64,000 bases of DNA from Betaproteobacteria bacterium UBA5216 (GCA_002412495.1 DHVE01000012.1:522-64521); one strand, 5' to 3'. Positions 18,220-27,455 are shown, counted from the stretch's first letter. Made by a program: numbers and translations. The notes: generated by a model from the sequence alone, not told the origin.

Positions 18220-18250
18220 CGTAACTATTTGTTTTTATTGAATATTTTTT
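18220..18250 (-). repeat. Dispersed AT-rich motif, copy 4
   Basis: Minus strand reads AAATATTCAATAAAAACAAA then TAGTTACG, 32-62 nt upstream of the M50 protease start. The core is identical to that of copy 5. Confidence 0.7.
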
Positions 18251-18316
18251 CATGGAATCCGGGAGCGCCTGAATTCAGGCAACGCCGAGTGTAGCGCAAC
18301 CGCACCACCCTCGCGA

Positions 18317-18940
18317 TTACACGCCGAACAGCGACGTATCGCCCCTGCCCACGCGGGTGATCACCGGCTCGGGGCCAGTGAGATTCACAATCGTGGTCGG
18401 CTCCACGCCGCATGAGCCTGCATCGAGTATCAGATCCACCTGGCGTTCGATGCGCTCGCGAAATTCTTCCGGATCATTCAAAGGCACGTCATCGCCAGGC
18501 AAAGTCAGCGTCGATGTCAGCAGCGGCTCGCCGAGCTCCGCCAGCAGTGCGCGCACCACCGGGTGATCGGGTATGCGCACGCCGATGGTGCGTCGGCTCG
18601 GATGCTGCAAACGCTTGGGCACTTCGCGCGTCGCTTCAAGTATAAATGCGTAACATCCGGGCGTTGCCGCCTTCAACAGCCGATATTGGCGGTTATCGAC
18701 TTTCGCATAGGTGGCGACTTCGGACAAATCACGGCACACCAGCGAAAAATGATGTTTCTCATCCACTTGCCGGATGATACGCATGCGCTCCATCGCGGCC
18801 TTGTCACCAATGTGACAACCCAGCGCATAGCACGAGTCGGTCGGATACACGATCACGCCGCCCGCGCGCACGATATCCGCCGCCTGACGGATCAGACGCA
18901 GCTGCGGATTGGCCGGATGAATGGTGAAATAGTGCGACAT
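18317..18940 (-). CDS. Sua5/YciO/YrdC-family protein, YciO type
   Basis: 207 residues from the ATG at 18940; an upstream in-frame ATG would add 20 residues encoded by an inverted repeat and is unlikely. The YrdC-like fold is shown by IVRAGGVIVYPTDSCYALGC, RIIRQVDEKHHFSLVCRDLS and TIGVRIPDHPVVRALLAELG. Family members bind ATP and tRNA and make or relate to threonylcarbamoyl-AMP for t6A37. The E. coli yciO gene sits beside the PHP phosphatase gene, as here, favouring YciO over the essential TsaC. Confidence 0.88.
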   Translation of the reverse strand: MSHYFTIHPANPQLRLIRQAADIVRAGGVIVYPTDSCYALGCHIGDKAAMERMRIIRQVDEKHHFSLVCRDLSEVATYAKVDNRQYRLLKAATPGCYAFILEATREVPKRLQHPSRRTIGVRIPDHPVVRALLAELGEPLLTSTLTLPGDDVPLNDPEEFRERIERQVDLILDAGSCGVEPTTIVNLTGPEPVITRVGRGDTSLFGV

Positions 18941-18950
18941 AATAACGATC

Positions 18951-19041
18951 AGTGTTGAGTGTTTAGTGTTGAATGCTGAGTTGGCCAGCGAGTGCCGCAA
19001 TTTGCAGCTAACTCAAAATTCAACACTAAACACTCAAAACT
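18951..19041. repeat. Imperfect 32-nt inverted repeat between PHP and YciO genes
   Basis: The arms at 18951-18982 and 19010-19041 match at 29 of 32 positions, with TTGAGTGTTTAGTGTTGAAT perfect in both, and a 27-nt loop. In RNA it would form a long hairpin in the space between two same-strand genes. It has no T-run. The sequence GTGTTGAGTGTTTAGTG has an internal quasi-repeat, suggesting a repeat element rather than a simple terminator. Confidence 0.75.
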
Positions 19042-19058
19042 TAATACCAAGCCCTCCC

Positions 19059-19889
19059 TCAAAAACCCTCCCACACCGGCGCCAGACCGTACGGCAGATC
19101 CGGCAGTTTGCCCAGATCCAGATAACTCTCGCCCGGCCCGTGAAAATCCGAACCTGCCGAGGCCTTCAAGCCGTAGCGCTGCGCGTAACGCGCCCAGGTG
19201 TCGTATTGATCCGCCGTGTGACTGCCGGTAACCACTTCAATACCTGCGCCGCCAAGATCGCGAAACTCGCCGAGTAGGGTTTCATTCTGCCGGTTGTTCA
19301 GCTTGTAGCGGCCGGGATGCGCGATTACCGCCGAGCCGCCGGCAGCGCAAATCCACCGCACCGCCTGCGCCAGCGTCGCCCATTGGTGTTCGACGTAGCC
19401 GGGCTTGCCGGGCGTGAGATAACGCTTAAACGCCGTCTGCGTGTCTTTCACCAGACCCAGTTCGACCATGTAGCGCGCGAAATGCGGGCGGCTCAACAAA
19501 TCGGGATTGCGCGCATAACGCTTTGCACCGGCAAGCGCTCCCGCAATACCCGCTCGCTCCAGATCCGCTGCAATGCGTTCGGCGCGCTGGAGTCGATCCG
19601 CGCGCACGTCGCGCAGACCATCGGCGATTTCCACATGCTCCGGATCGAAGTTCAGGCCGACAATATGCAGCGTTTTATCCTGCCACGACACCGAAATTTC
19701 CACGCCGTCGATAAATTGCATGCCGTGCGATTCAGCCGCCGCACGTGCTTCGGCTAAACCGCTGAGATCGTCGTGATCGGTAAGCGCATAGGTTTTGACG
19801 CCTTGCCCGAACGCCCGCGTCACCACTTCCGATGGCGTCAGCAGACCGTCGGAGCGTGTGGAGTGGCTGTGCAGATCAACGTCCAGCAT
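19059..19889 (-). CDS. rnm: PHP-domain phosphatase/5'-3' exonuclease, RNase AM (YciV/TrpH) type
   Basis: 276 residues. The PHP metal-binding motif HSHSTRSDG starts at residue 7, with LTDHDDLSG (about 37-45), GVEIS near 62, AHPGRYKL near 192 and SDFHGPG near 253. Family members hydrolyse 3',5'-nucleoside bisphosphates and trim RNA 5' ends, including 5S and other rRNA ends. Placement next to a YciO-family gene matches E. coli. The AT-rich motif directly abuts the ATG. Confidence 0.85.
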   Translation of the reverse strand: MLDVDLHSHSTRSDGLLTPSEVVTRAFGQGVKTYALTDHDDLSGLAEARAAAESHGMQFIDGVEISVSWQDKTLHIVGLNFDPEHVEIADGLRDVRADRLQRAERIAADLERAGIAGALAGAKRYARNPDLLSRPHFARYMVELGLVKDTQTAFKRYLTPGKPGYVEHQWATLAQAVRWICAAGGSAVIAHPGRYKLNNRQNETLLGEFRDLGGAGIEVVTGSHTADQYDTWARYAQRYGLKASAGSDFHGPGESYLDLGKLPDLPYGLAPVWEGF

Positions 19890-19894
19890 ATGAT

Positions 19895-19923
19895 AAATTA
19901 TTCAATAAAAACATATAGTTATG
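19895..19923 (+). repeat. Dispersed AT-rich motif, copy 5
   Basis: Plus strand reads AAATTATTCAATAAAAACAT then ATAGTTATG. It begins 5 nt upstream of the PHP gene start (minus strand) and could also act toward the DUF1223 gene on the plus strand. Confidence 0.7.
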
Positions 19924-20020
19924 AAAATTCTTGCATCATAACAGAAAGCCATGTCATTCGCGTTACTGTGTAAGGTGCGGCCTGCTGAGCCGACTCATCA
20001 CAAACCCGCTGAGACATCGC

Positions 20021-20800
20021 ATGAAACTTTCCGCACTGTTTGCCACGATCGTGTTTATACACGCCCAGAGCGAGCCGGCAGCGACCTGCATTGGCGCCAG
20101 CGGAACCCAGCGCGTCCCCTTGCTGGAGTTGTATACCTCGGAAGGCTGCGACAGTTGCCCGCCGGCGGACCGCTGGATCAGCGCATTGCCCGCGCGCGGT
20201 TTCGATAGCCGGCGCGTGGTCACGCTTGCTTATCACGTGGATTACTGGAATTACCTGGGATGGAACGATCCGTTTGCACAAGCCCGCTTCAGCGAACGGC
20301 AGCGTTTCGTTAACAGCCGCATCCGCAACCGCACCATTTACACGCCACAATTGATGCTCGACGGAAAAGACTATCGCGCGGGATTATCCCTCGCGGATTT
20401 TCAGCAACGCGTCGCCACGGGCCATTATGAAAAACCCGGCGCGGATATCACGCTGTCTCTGAACCCTGCGGCGGGCGCCATTGTGGCCTCCGCACAGGTC
20501 AGGTTACATCGCAAGGAATCCGGCGCGTCCGTGTTTCTCGCACTCACGGAAAACAAACTCGCCAGTCAAGTAAGCGCGGGCGAAAACAAAGGCAAGCGCC
20601 TCGAACATGATTTCGTGGTGCGTGAACTCGCGGGACCCTTTGCCGTCATTGCCATTAACGCGACGGAAAGCGCCGCCATCCCGCACACGTTCCGTCTGGC
20701 GCCGGCCTGGAAAGCCCGCGATTTGTCCGTCGCCGCGTTTGTGCAAACGTCGGCAACGGGTGAAGTCCTGCAGGCGCTGGCGCTGCCCCACTGCGGCTAA
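20021..20800 (+). CDS. DUF1223 domain protein, secreted thioredoxin-fold family
   Basis: 259 residues from the ATG at 20021. The short N-terminal hydrophobic stretch fits a signal peptide. VPLLELYTSEGCDSCPPADR is the DUF1223 signature, with a CxxC pair at residues 43 and 46, followed by HVDYWNYLGWNDPFAQARFS and TPQLMLDGK. The fold is thioredoxin-like; function is uncharacterised, probably periplasmic redox. It is transcribed away from the PHP gene. Confidence 0.88.
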   Translation: MKLSALFATIVFIHAQSEPAATCIGASGTQRVPLLELYTSEGCDSCPPADRWISALPARGFDSRRVVTLAYHVDYWNYLGWNDPFAQARFSERQRFVNSRIRNRTIYTPQLMLDGKDYRAGLSLADFQQRVATGHYEKPGADITLSLNPAAGAIVASAQVRLHRKESGASVFLALTENKLASQVSAGENKGKRLEHDFVVRELAGPFAVIAINATESAAIPHTFRLAPAWKARDLSVAAFVQTSATGEVLQALALPHCG

Positions 20801-20832
20801 GTCACCTGCCTGCTTACCTACAACGACTCCGC

Positions 20833-22533
20833 CTATTCCAGAGGCTCCACGCGGACAATATTCGCCGTGTGGTTGGCACCGACCCAGAACGTCGCCGGTT
20901 TGGTGGCATTGTCGCCGTGCGAACGGCGCATGTTGGTGGGACCGGGCAGCAGATAATTCGTTACTTCGCCGGTTACGGTGTTCACACGCGACACGCGGTC
21001 GGCAAATTCGGTGGACGCCCACGCTTCGCCATATTTGTCCACCCACACATCATATGCGTAATACTCCGGGATGCCCGTGGACCAAGTCTGGAATTTCTGC
21101 GTCTTCTGGTCATACACGGAAATTTGGTCGGTGCGATTCAACGCGGTCCAGATACGGTCTTGCGCATCGACCATGCCACGGCGCGGACCGGAATTCGCGA
21201 CCGGAATCTCGATTTGTTTTACCTCGCCGGTCTTGGCATCTATTCGGGCAATGTGCGAACGGCCGATGATGGTAAACCACGCGTTGTTCTGCGAGTCGGA
21301 CAACACCGTATAGTGTTGCGGACGCGGGATCGGCATGGCCGCGAACTTCTCCCACTTCTGCGTCACGAGATCAACACGAAGGATCGACCACTCGCCATTG
21401 TTCATTACCCAGACCTTGTTATCAACCTTGTGGTTGCGCGGCGCGAGGAACAGCAACTCAATGTGATCGCCATCGAATTCCGGCGGCAGCGGGTAGCTCT
21501 TCCAGGTTTCCGCCTTTCGGTCAAACATCTGAATGGCATTCTGGAAGCCATTGCCCACCCACACGTTTTCATCGGCGTCGAGCTGCACGTCCAGCACGCC
21601 CATGTTGCGATTGGGTTTGAGCACCGGAATCGGCCATTCCTTGACCACGCCGGTCTTGGGATCCAGCCGCCCCAGAATTTGTTCGCCGAAACTCGCGTAC
21701 CACGCGTAGCCCTGCGAATCGATGGTCACGTCATGCGGCTGGCGCGTGCGCGACGGCAAATCGTATTCGGTGTAGATCACCCGCGTGGCCTTGCCCTTGG
21801 GACGCGGCAGCGTTTTCAGCTCATACGACCAGGTGTCACCCTTGCTCAGGTTGATGCTGCTGATGTACTCAGCCATCGCCTTGCGCATTGCTGCCGCGCG
21901 TTCACGCGACTCGGGTGTCGATGGACCGGGCCCCATGCGCCGCGTCGGATGCGGCTGGATCAAGAACGGAAATGAACTCGGCGAATAGCGCGACATGCGT
22001 TCGATGGTCGCCAGCGCCGTGGCCGGGTCAAATTTGGAACGCATGATGCGCTCATAGGTGTGGCAGTGATTACAGCCCCGGATCGCATTCTTCTGCTGCT
22101 GCGTGCCAGGCCAACTCATCAGCCATTCCGAATTGGATAGCTGCGAAGCGGTTTCATCCGCCGTCGCCTTGCGCAGCTTCAGATCGGCCGCGGCATTTTT
22201 TTGCGTGCCGATGGTAACCGACGCCGGGCCTTCCAGCATGTAACCCGTGGCGCGAATCGATAACGCGTACTGCCCCGCATCCAGCCGGTTGGCCGGGAAG
22301 GCGTAGCGCCCCTGCGCATCGCTCACCACCGACACCGCAATGGTCGAACCCGCCTTCTTGGCACGAACGATCACGCCTTCCATGTCGCCCTCTTCCTGCG
22401 ACGAGATCCGGCCTGACAACGCTGGCGAAGCGGATTGCGCATCTGCCGGAGGCGGCACCAACGCAAACACTAACGCGATGGCATGGATTGCGCAGACGGT
22501 GGAAAACAATCGACTGAAATGGCTTACTGGCAT
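20833..22533 (-). CDS. Secreted c-heme / beta-propeller protein (carboxypeptidase-regulatory-like + virginiamycin-B-lyase-like)
   Basis: 566 residues from the ATG at 22533, which has a good GGGAGA ribosome site; the frame is open upstream but lacks one. A signal peptide (to about residue 32, ADA) precedes a carboxypeptidase-regulatory-like beta domain (about 38-120), a segment with a heme-c motif CNHCH (154-158), and a C-terminal beta-propeller of Vgb-lyase type with repeats such as SQGYAWYASFGEQILGRLDP. The single CxxCH suggests electron transfer coupled to the propeller rather than antibiotic lysis. Periplasmic location is inferred. Confidence 0.8.
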   Translation of the reverse strand: MPVSHFSRLFSTVCAIHAIALVFALVPPPADAQSASPALSGRISSQEEGDMEGVIVRAKKAGSTIAVSVVSDAQGRYAFPANRLDAGQYALSIRATGYMLEGPASVTIGTQKNAAADLKLRKATADETASQLSNSEWLMSWPGTQQQKNAIRGCNHCHTYERIMRSKFDPATALATIERMSRYSPSSFPFLIQPHPTRRMGPGPSTPESRERAAAMRKAMAEYISSINLSKGDTWSYELKTLPRPKGKATRVIYTEYDLPSRTRQPHDVTIDSQGYAWYASFGEQILGRLDPKTGVVKEWPIPVLKPNRNMGVLDVQLDADENVWVGNGFQNAIQMFDRKAETWKSYPLPPEFDGDHIELLFLAPRNHKVDNKVWVMNNGEWSILRVDLVTQKWEKFAAMPIPRPQHYTVLSDSQNNAWFTIIGRSHIARIDAKTGEVKQIEIPVANSGPRRGMVDAQDRIWTALNRTDQISVYDQKTQKFQTWSTGIPEYYAYDVWVDKYGEAWASTEFADRVSRVNTVTGEVTNYLLPGPTNMRRSHGDNATKPATFWVGANHTANIVRVEPLE

Positions 22534-22651
22534 GAAATCTCCCTGAATTTCGATAATCCTTAGTTGTGCCGCGAACCAACCTTGCGTGCCAAGCCTTTTT
22601 GCGACGATTTTTCCCACGCATTGACGTTACGCCAACGCTTACGCCGGGCAA

Positions 22652-23278
22652 TCAGACCGCCTTCTGATGCAGCCGGCTTTGTGCCGGCACGTGCTGCGCC
22701 AGAAACTCCATTTGATCCGCGAGAATACGGCGATTGGTTAGTATCAGATACTCCGCGCGATTCGGCACGTACGGCAGATAAACCAGTTCCATACCCGCGC
22801 CCTCGGGCGTACGGTCGCTCTTGCGTTCGTTGCAGGCGCGGCAAGCGGTGACCACGTTCATCCACGTATCCAGACCGCCCTTGGAAAACGGCTTGATGTG
22901 ATCGCGCGTCAGCTTTGCGCTGTGAAAGGTCGCTGCGCAATAAGCGCAAATCTGTCGGTCGCGGTGAAACAGCTCGCGATTATTCAGCGGCGGCACGTGA
23001 TTGAACGACTTCATCGCCATCGCCTTGCCTTTGACGGCAATAATGCTGCTGGCGGTAATTTCAGACCGTTCGCCCGTCAGGCGGTTTTTCCCGCCATAGA
23101 CGGTAAAAGCTGTCTCGCCGAGGGTCCACGCCACTTGATCCTTGGCATAATAAAAACAGGCATGTTGCCAGGTAATCCAGCGGTGTGGCACCCCATGTGT
23201 ATCCAGGGTAAGCACCAACGGCATCGCCTTGCGCGCGCCAACCGTATCGTCAAATACATCGATGACAATCTGGTTCAT
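22652..23278 (-). CDS. HNH endonuclease family protein
   Basis: 208 residues. The HNH core is CAYC, then LTRDHIKPFSKGG, NVVTACRACNERK, with paired cysteines that bind structural zinc. About 90 residues precede it without recognisable domain. Such stand-alone HNH proteins are common in betaproteobacteria and are not clearly linked to restriction or phage here. No methyltransferase or phage gene is adjacent. Confidence 0.88.
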   Translation of the reverse strand: MNQIVIDVFDDTVGARKAMPLVLTLDTHGVPHRWITWQHACFYYAKDQVAWTLGETAFTVYGGKNRLTGERSEITASSIIAVKGKAMAMKSFNHVPPLNNRELFHRDRQICAYCAATFHSAKLTRDHIKPFSKGGLDTWMNVVTACRACNERKSDRTPEGAGMELVYLPYVPNRAEYLILTNRRILADQMEFLAQHVPAQSRLHQKAV

Positions 23279-23616
23279 GTTTCGGTCTTTACTACTCCAG
23301 TTACTTGAATAGCTTCGGAATTAAACAGGGAGCCTATGTCGTTCAGGACGACTCAATTTACCAGAATTATGAATTTTTGGAAGAATTTGGGTGTTTGATG
23401 GCGTGAAATGCTGCATCGCGCTATACTCATTGGCTGTGAATTCCGATTCTGGCCCCCCCCTTCTCTCTATCGCGTCGCGCTGGCCTATTGGTAGTTGTTG
23501 CTATAGGGCTGTTCTTCTGTCGTTTATAGGCGATCCTTGGGCGGCCACCGGTCCCGCCGCTGGACTTGCGCCCGCCAGACCTCCGTGTTGCTCGTGATAC
23601 CCGTCAAGTATTCCTG
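23279..23616. other. Intergenic region upstream of RhlE-like helicase
   Basis: 338 bases without a gene. It contains an eight-C run near 23453-23460 and a TATACT box (23422-23427) without a well-spaced -35 element. The distance to the helicase start would give a long 5' leader, as is seen in some cold-regulated helicase genes, but no structure is obvious. I see no repeat. Confidence 0.4.
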
Positions 23617-25050
23617 ATGTCCTTTGCCACATTAAACCTGCTACCGGAACTGCAACGCGCCGTCGCCGAACAAGGTTATACCGAAGCCACGCCGATACAG
23701 ACGCAGGCAATCCCCGCCGTGCTGGCCGGTCGCGATCTGATGGGATGCGCACAAACCGGCACCGGCAAAACCGCCGGCTTCACCCTGCCGCTGCTGCAGA
23801 TCCTGGCTCCGCTGGGTAGTTCCAGCCCGTCGCCAGCGCGGCATCCCGTGCGCGCGCTGATCCTGACCCCCACGCGGGAACTTGCCGCCCAAGTGCATGA
23901 ATCGGTGCAGGGCTACGGCAAGTTCTTGCCGTTACGCTCGACCGTGGTCTACGGCGGCGTGGACATGAAGCCGCAAAAGGCGGCGCTCATGGCCGGCGTG
24001 GAAATCCTCGTCGCCACGCCGGGACGCCTGCTCGATCACGTGGAGCAAAAAACCGTCAATCTCGGCCAAGTGCAGATTCTCGTGCTTGATGAAGCCGATC
24101 GCATGCTCGACATGGGTTTTCTGCCCGATCTCAAACGCATCATTTCGCTCATTCCGTCGCAACGCCAAAGCCTGCTGTTTTCCGCCACGTTCTCCGACGA
24201 AATCAAGCGGCTCGCCAACCAGATGTTGCGCAATCCACTGTCGATCGAAGTCGCGCGCCGCAACGCGCCGGCCGATCTGGTGTCGCATCAGGTTTACGAA
24301 GTATCACAGGAGCGCAAACGTGCGCTGCTGGTCAACCTGATCCGCACGCGCGACATGAAGCAGGTGCTGGTTTTCCTGCGCATGAAAAAAGACTGCAACA
24401 AGCTCGCGCGCGAACTCGAACGCGACGGCATCAAGGCCACCGCCATTCACAGCGACCGCACGCAGGCCGAACGCGAACAGGCGCTGAATGATTTCAAGGA
24501 AGGCCGCGCCGTGGCGTTGGTCGCTACCGACATCGCCGCGCGCGGCATCGACATCGAAGAATTGCCGTTCGTGGTCAATTACGAATTGCCCTATGTGCCG
24601 GAAGATTACGTGCATCGTATCGGACGCACCGGACGCGCGGGTATGCCGGGCGCGGCCATATCGCTGGTATGCCACGACGAATCCAAACTTCTCGCCGACA
24701 TTGAGCGGCTGTTGAAGCGCCCTATCGAGCGCCTGCCGGTAGGCGACCTGGATCACCGGCATTCGCATGTCGAGACACAGGAACGTACTCACCGCGAACC
24801 GCGTTCGGGCGAACATCGCGGCGCGCGCCATGAGCGCCCCGAACATGCGGGGCGTCCGGAGCGTGCACCACGCGAACGGCCGGCGGAAAAACCCATTGCC
24901 AAGGCCGTGCACGACGGCTTTGATTTCAGCAAACCCTATGAACCCGGCCAAGGCAATGCCACCGAAGCGCCCAAGCCTGCGGCGCCGTCACGGCGAGGCA
25001 CGCGCCCCGTTGCCGCCCTGCTCGGCGGTTTGCTAACACCGCGCAAGTAG
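23617..25050 (+). CDS. rhlE: DEAD-box ATP-dependent RNA helicase, RhlE type
   Basis: 477 residues from MSFATLNL. Motifs run in order: Q motif (YTEATPIQTQAIP), AQTGTGKT (45-52), PTRELAAQV, DEADRMLDMGF, SATFSDEI, and HRIGRTGR. The C-terminal roughly 90 residues are rich in His, Arg, Glu and Pro (RTHREPRSGEHRGARHERPE), an RNA-binding tail typical of RhlE. It unwinds RNA in ribosome assembly and RNA decay. Stand-alone gene. Confidence 0.92.
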   Translation: MSFATLNLLPELQRAVAEQGYTEATPIQTQAIPAVLAGRDLMGCAQTGTGKTAGFTLPLLQILAPLGSSSPSPARHPVRALILTPTRELAAQVHESVQGYGKFLPLRSTVVYGGVDMKPQKAALMAGVEILVATPGRLLDHVEQKTVNLGQVQILVLDEADRMLDMGFLPDLKRIISLIPSQRQSLLFSATFSDEIKRLANQMLRNPLSIEVARRNAPADLVSHQVYEVSQERKRALLVNLIRTRDMKQVLVFLRMKKDCNKLARELERDGIKATAIHSDRTQAEREQALNDFKEGRAVALVATDIAARGIDIEELPFVVNYELPYVPEDYVHRIGRTGRAGMPGAAISLVCHDESKLLADIERLLKRPIERLPVGDLDHRHSHVETQERTHREPRSGEHRGARHERPEHAGRPERAPRERPAEKPIAKAVHDGFDFSKPYEPGQGNATEAPKPAAPSRRGTRPVAALLGGLLTPRK

Positions 25051-25130
25051 GGTTGCCGCGCCCGCTGCGTCTTGCTGATTTCGCCAGCATGCGCATGTTG
25101 CACCCGACGGGCTTTGCGGTAAATCCACGC

Positions 25131-25146
25131 TTTAACGCGCGTTAAA
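25131..25146. promoter_or_regulatory. 16-nt perfect palindrome upstream of TPR-methyltransferase
   Basis: TTTAACGCGCGTTAAA is perfectly symmetrical and lies 53 nt before the ATG at 25199. A possible -10 (TGCTACAGT) follows it, so the palindrome could sit over the -35 as an operator. No regulator gene is adjacent. Confidence 0.4.
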
Positions 25147-25198
25147 TCCTGTGCTACAGTTCCGCCGAACTACTGAATACGCGGAAAATTCAAACACC

Positions 25199-26281
25199 AT
25201 GCTGACGACGGTGATCAAGCAACTTTTTTCAGGCCGGCGCGGCGCGTCCATTGACGCTTTGCTGGAAGAGGCTCGCGCCGCATTTGCGGCAAAAGATCTC
25301 GTCAGAACGGAAAAATCGGCCAAGGACGCACTCGCGATATGTCCACATCACGTGGAAGCGTCATACTATTACGGTATCGTTGCCCTCCAACGCGGAAATC
25401 ATACTGAAGCCCTTTCGGCGCTTCACGACGCAGAAGCAGATGGCATACTCGGCGCCGAACATGCCTGCCAGATGGCATTTTGTCATTTTGCATTGCAGAA
25501 TCATGCAATCGCCGAGAGATACTGTGAAATCGCGCTTCAGCATGATTCCAATTACATCAATGCGCATGCACTATTGGTAGCCATTCAGATGCCGGGATCC
25601 GACTACACCGCCGTCATTTCCGCCATTCACCGCTCGCTCAGGCCAGCCACCTACCTGGAAATAGGCGTAGCTCAGGGCAAGAGCATCGCCTTGGCCAATG
25701 CCGAGACATCTTCCATCGGCGTAGACCCCGAGCCCGATATTCAACTTCCATTAAGCAGCAAAACTCGCGTCTTCACAAAGACCAGCGATACTTTTTTCTC
25801 GGAACATGATGTGAGAGCGGAATTCGGCGGCCGACCAATCGAACTGGCGTTTATTGACGGCATGCACCACTTTGATTTTGCGCTACGAGATTTTGTGCAT
25901 ATTGAGCGCCACTGTACGCAAAAGTCGATAATTTTGATTCATGACTGCTATCCATTAAATCGGGCGACCGCTACCCGCGACCGCGCAACGACATGCTGGA
26001 GCGGCGATGTATGGCGACTAATACTGGCGCTGAAAAAACACCGGCCCGATCTGGAGATTTTCACCATCGCCGCCCGTCCAACCGGACTTGCATTGATCCG
26101 CAATCTTGACCCGCAATCACGCGTGCTGTCCGACAACATGGATAAGATCGTGGCTGAATTCATGGCCACCGACTATGCCGTGCTCGACCATAACAAACGG
26201 GAAATGTTGAATTGGTTCCCAAATGACTGGACAAAAATCGAGGGCCTGTTAAAGCCTGTTGTCAGCGATGCCCACGTCTAA
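25199..26281 (+). CDS. TPR-repeat protein fused to class I SAM-dependent methyltransferase-like domain
   Basis: 360 residues from MLTTVIKQ. Residues about 15-140 form TPR-like helices (LVRTEKSAKDALAICPHHVE, ALQHDSNYINAHALLVAI). The C-terminal part has a methyltransferase_24-like fold: ATYLEIGVAQGKSIALA for SAM binding, ELAFIDGMHHFDFALRDFVH and IILIHDCYP. The substrate is unknown; such proteins are often in glycan or natural-product clusters, but none lies here. Codon use is slightly less GC-rich than in its neighbours, a weak hint of transfer. Confidence 0.75.
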   Translation: MLTTVIKQLFSGRRGASIDALLEEARAAFAAKDLVRTEKSAKDALAICPHHVEASYYYGIVALQRGNHTEALSALHDAEADGILGAEHACQMAFCHFALQNHAIAERYCEIALQHDSNYINAHALLVAIQMPGSDYTAVISAIHRSLRPATYLEIGVAQGKSIALANAETSSIGVDPEPDIQLPLSSKTRVFTKTSDTFFSEHDVRAEFGGRPIELAFIDGMHHFDFALRDFVHIERHCTQKSIILIHDCYPLNRATATRDRATTCWSGDVWRLILALKKHRPDLEIFTIAARPTGLALIRNLDPQSRVLSDNMDKIVAEFMATDYAVLDHNKREMLNWFPNDWTKIEGLLKPVVSDAHV

Positions 26282-26374
26282 ACCTTCGCACGTTACAAGG
26301 TCTCGAAACCTTGCGTTGTGCTACATTGATCTCGCCTCTTTCCCGCCGCCACGCACCATCAACCGGAGATAGTC

Positions 26375-26761
26375 ATGAGCCAGGCAACCGCATCATCCAG
26401 CGACCAAGCTGCTGTAAATCAGGCCGTCAATGCTTTTTACGACGCCGTGATCGGCAAGAATCAAGCGCAGCTCGATGCGTTGACGTCCGAACATCTCAGC
26501 TATGGGCACTCGGTCGGCCGAATCGAAAACAAGGCGCAATGCATCGCCAACACCATCGGGCCGCGTACTGCCTGGAAATCGATAGATCGTCTTGAACCCA
26601 GCGTTCAAGTCACCGGCGATATCGCGCTTGCGCGTCACGTCATGGCCGGTGTGGCGGTGCGCGAAGGCAAGACCGACGACTCGAAAATGGGTGTATTGAT
26701 GGTGTGGCAAAAACAAAGCGGCGCATGGAAACTGCTGGCGCGGCAGTCGTACAAGATTTAG
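26375..26761 (+). CDS. NTF2-like (SnoaL/DUF4440) protein, cytoplasmic paralogue
   Basis: 128 residues with the DUF4440 cone-shaped fold: AVNAFYDAVIGKNQAQLDAL, LSYGHSVGRIENKAQC, and a C-terminal strand MVWQKQSGAWKLLARQ. No signal peptide. It is a clear paralogue of the next gene, which shares YGHSxGRIENKA. Function unknown; such folds bind small molecules. A ribosome site (GGAGA) precedes the ATG. Confidence 0.85.
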   Translation: MSQATASSSDQAAVNQAVNAFYDAVIGKNQAQLDALTSEHLSYGHSVGRIENKAQCIANTIGPRTAWKSIDRLEPSVQVTGDIALARHVMAGVAVREGKTDDSKMGVLMVWQKQSGAWKLLARQSYKI

Positions 26762-26957
26762 CGTGTCTTGCGCCGACGCGGCAGGACGGATTTCGCTAGG
26801 CGCATAGTTTCTCAACCCTCTGATATTAAACGGTTACTTATCTAACGCCGAGACTGCCGCGATTTTTCGCGGCTCGGCGTGATGACCGAAGTACTGTAAT
26901 ATCGTGATTGCATCGTCTCTTCCCGACTACCCCCATTTGACCTAATTGGAGGATTAC

Positions 26958-27398
26958 ATGCTTGCCCGATTCCTGTCTTTGTTGTTGGTTTCGCTGACCC
27001 TGCTCGCGGGCGCGCAAACCGTCTCCGCGCAATCGGCCGACGAAGCCGCGGTTTCGCAGGCTGTCGAAGCATTGCGCAAGGCCGCCATCGCAAAAGACCG
27101 CGCACAGTTTGAGGCGTTGCTGTCGGATAACGTGAGTTACGGCCATTCAGCAGGTCGCATCGAAAACAAGGCGGAGTTCATCAAAGCCGCGCTGGCTTCG
27201 AAAGCCGTCCTTAAGTCGCTGACCTTTACCGAGCAAAAAACACAAGTCACCGGAAACAACGCCATCGTCCGCTTCATGTACAACAGCGAAAGCGAACTCG
27301 ACGGCAAGACCAGCACCACCAAGATTGGCGTGCTGACGGTGTGGCAAAAAGAGCAGGGCGCCTGGAAGCTGTACGCGCGTCAGGCCTATCGCCTCTGA
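26958..27398 (+). CDS. NTF2-like (DUF4440) protein, secreted paralogue
   Basis: 146 residues from the ATG at 26958, which has a strong GGAGG site; a TTG at 26946 is less likely. A signal peptide ends at VSAQ (about residue 25). The fold is the same as the preceding protein, with ALLSDNVSYGHSAGRIENKA and VWQKEQGAWKLYARQ. The pair looks like a tandem duplication with one copy exported. Role unknown. Confidence 0.87.
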   Translation: MLARFLSLLLVSLTLLAGAQTVSAQSADEAAVSQAVEALRKAAIAKDRAQFEALLSDNVSYGHSAGRIENKAEFIKAALASKAVLKSLTFTEQKTQVTGNNAIVRFMYNSESELDGKTSTTKIGVLTVWQKEQGAWKLYARQAYRL

Positions 27399-27455
27399 TT
27401 AATTGTTCAAAGGCCCGGCAGACTTGAACGCCGAAGAAAATTCCCCCATCGCATC

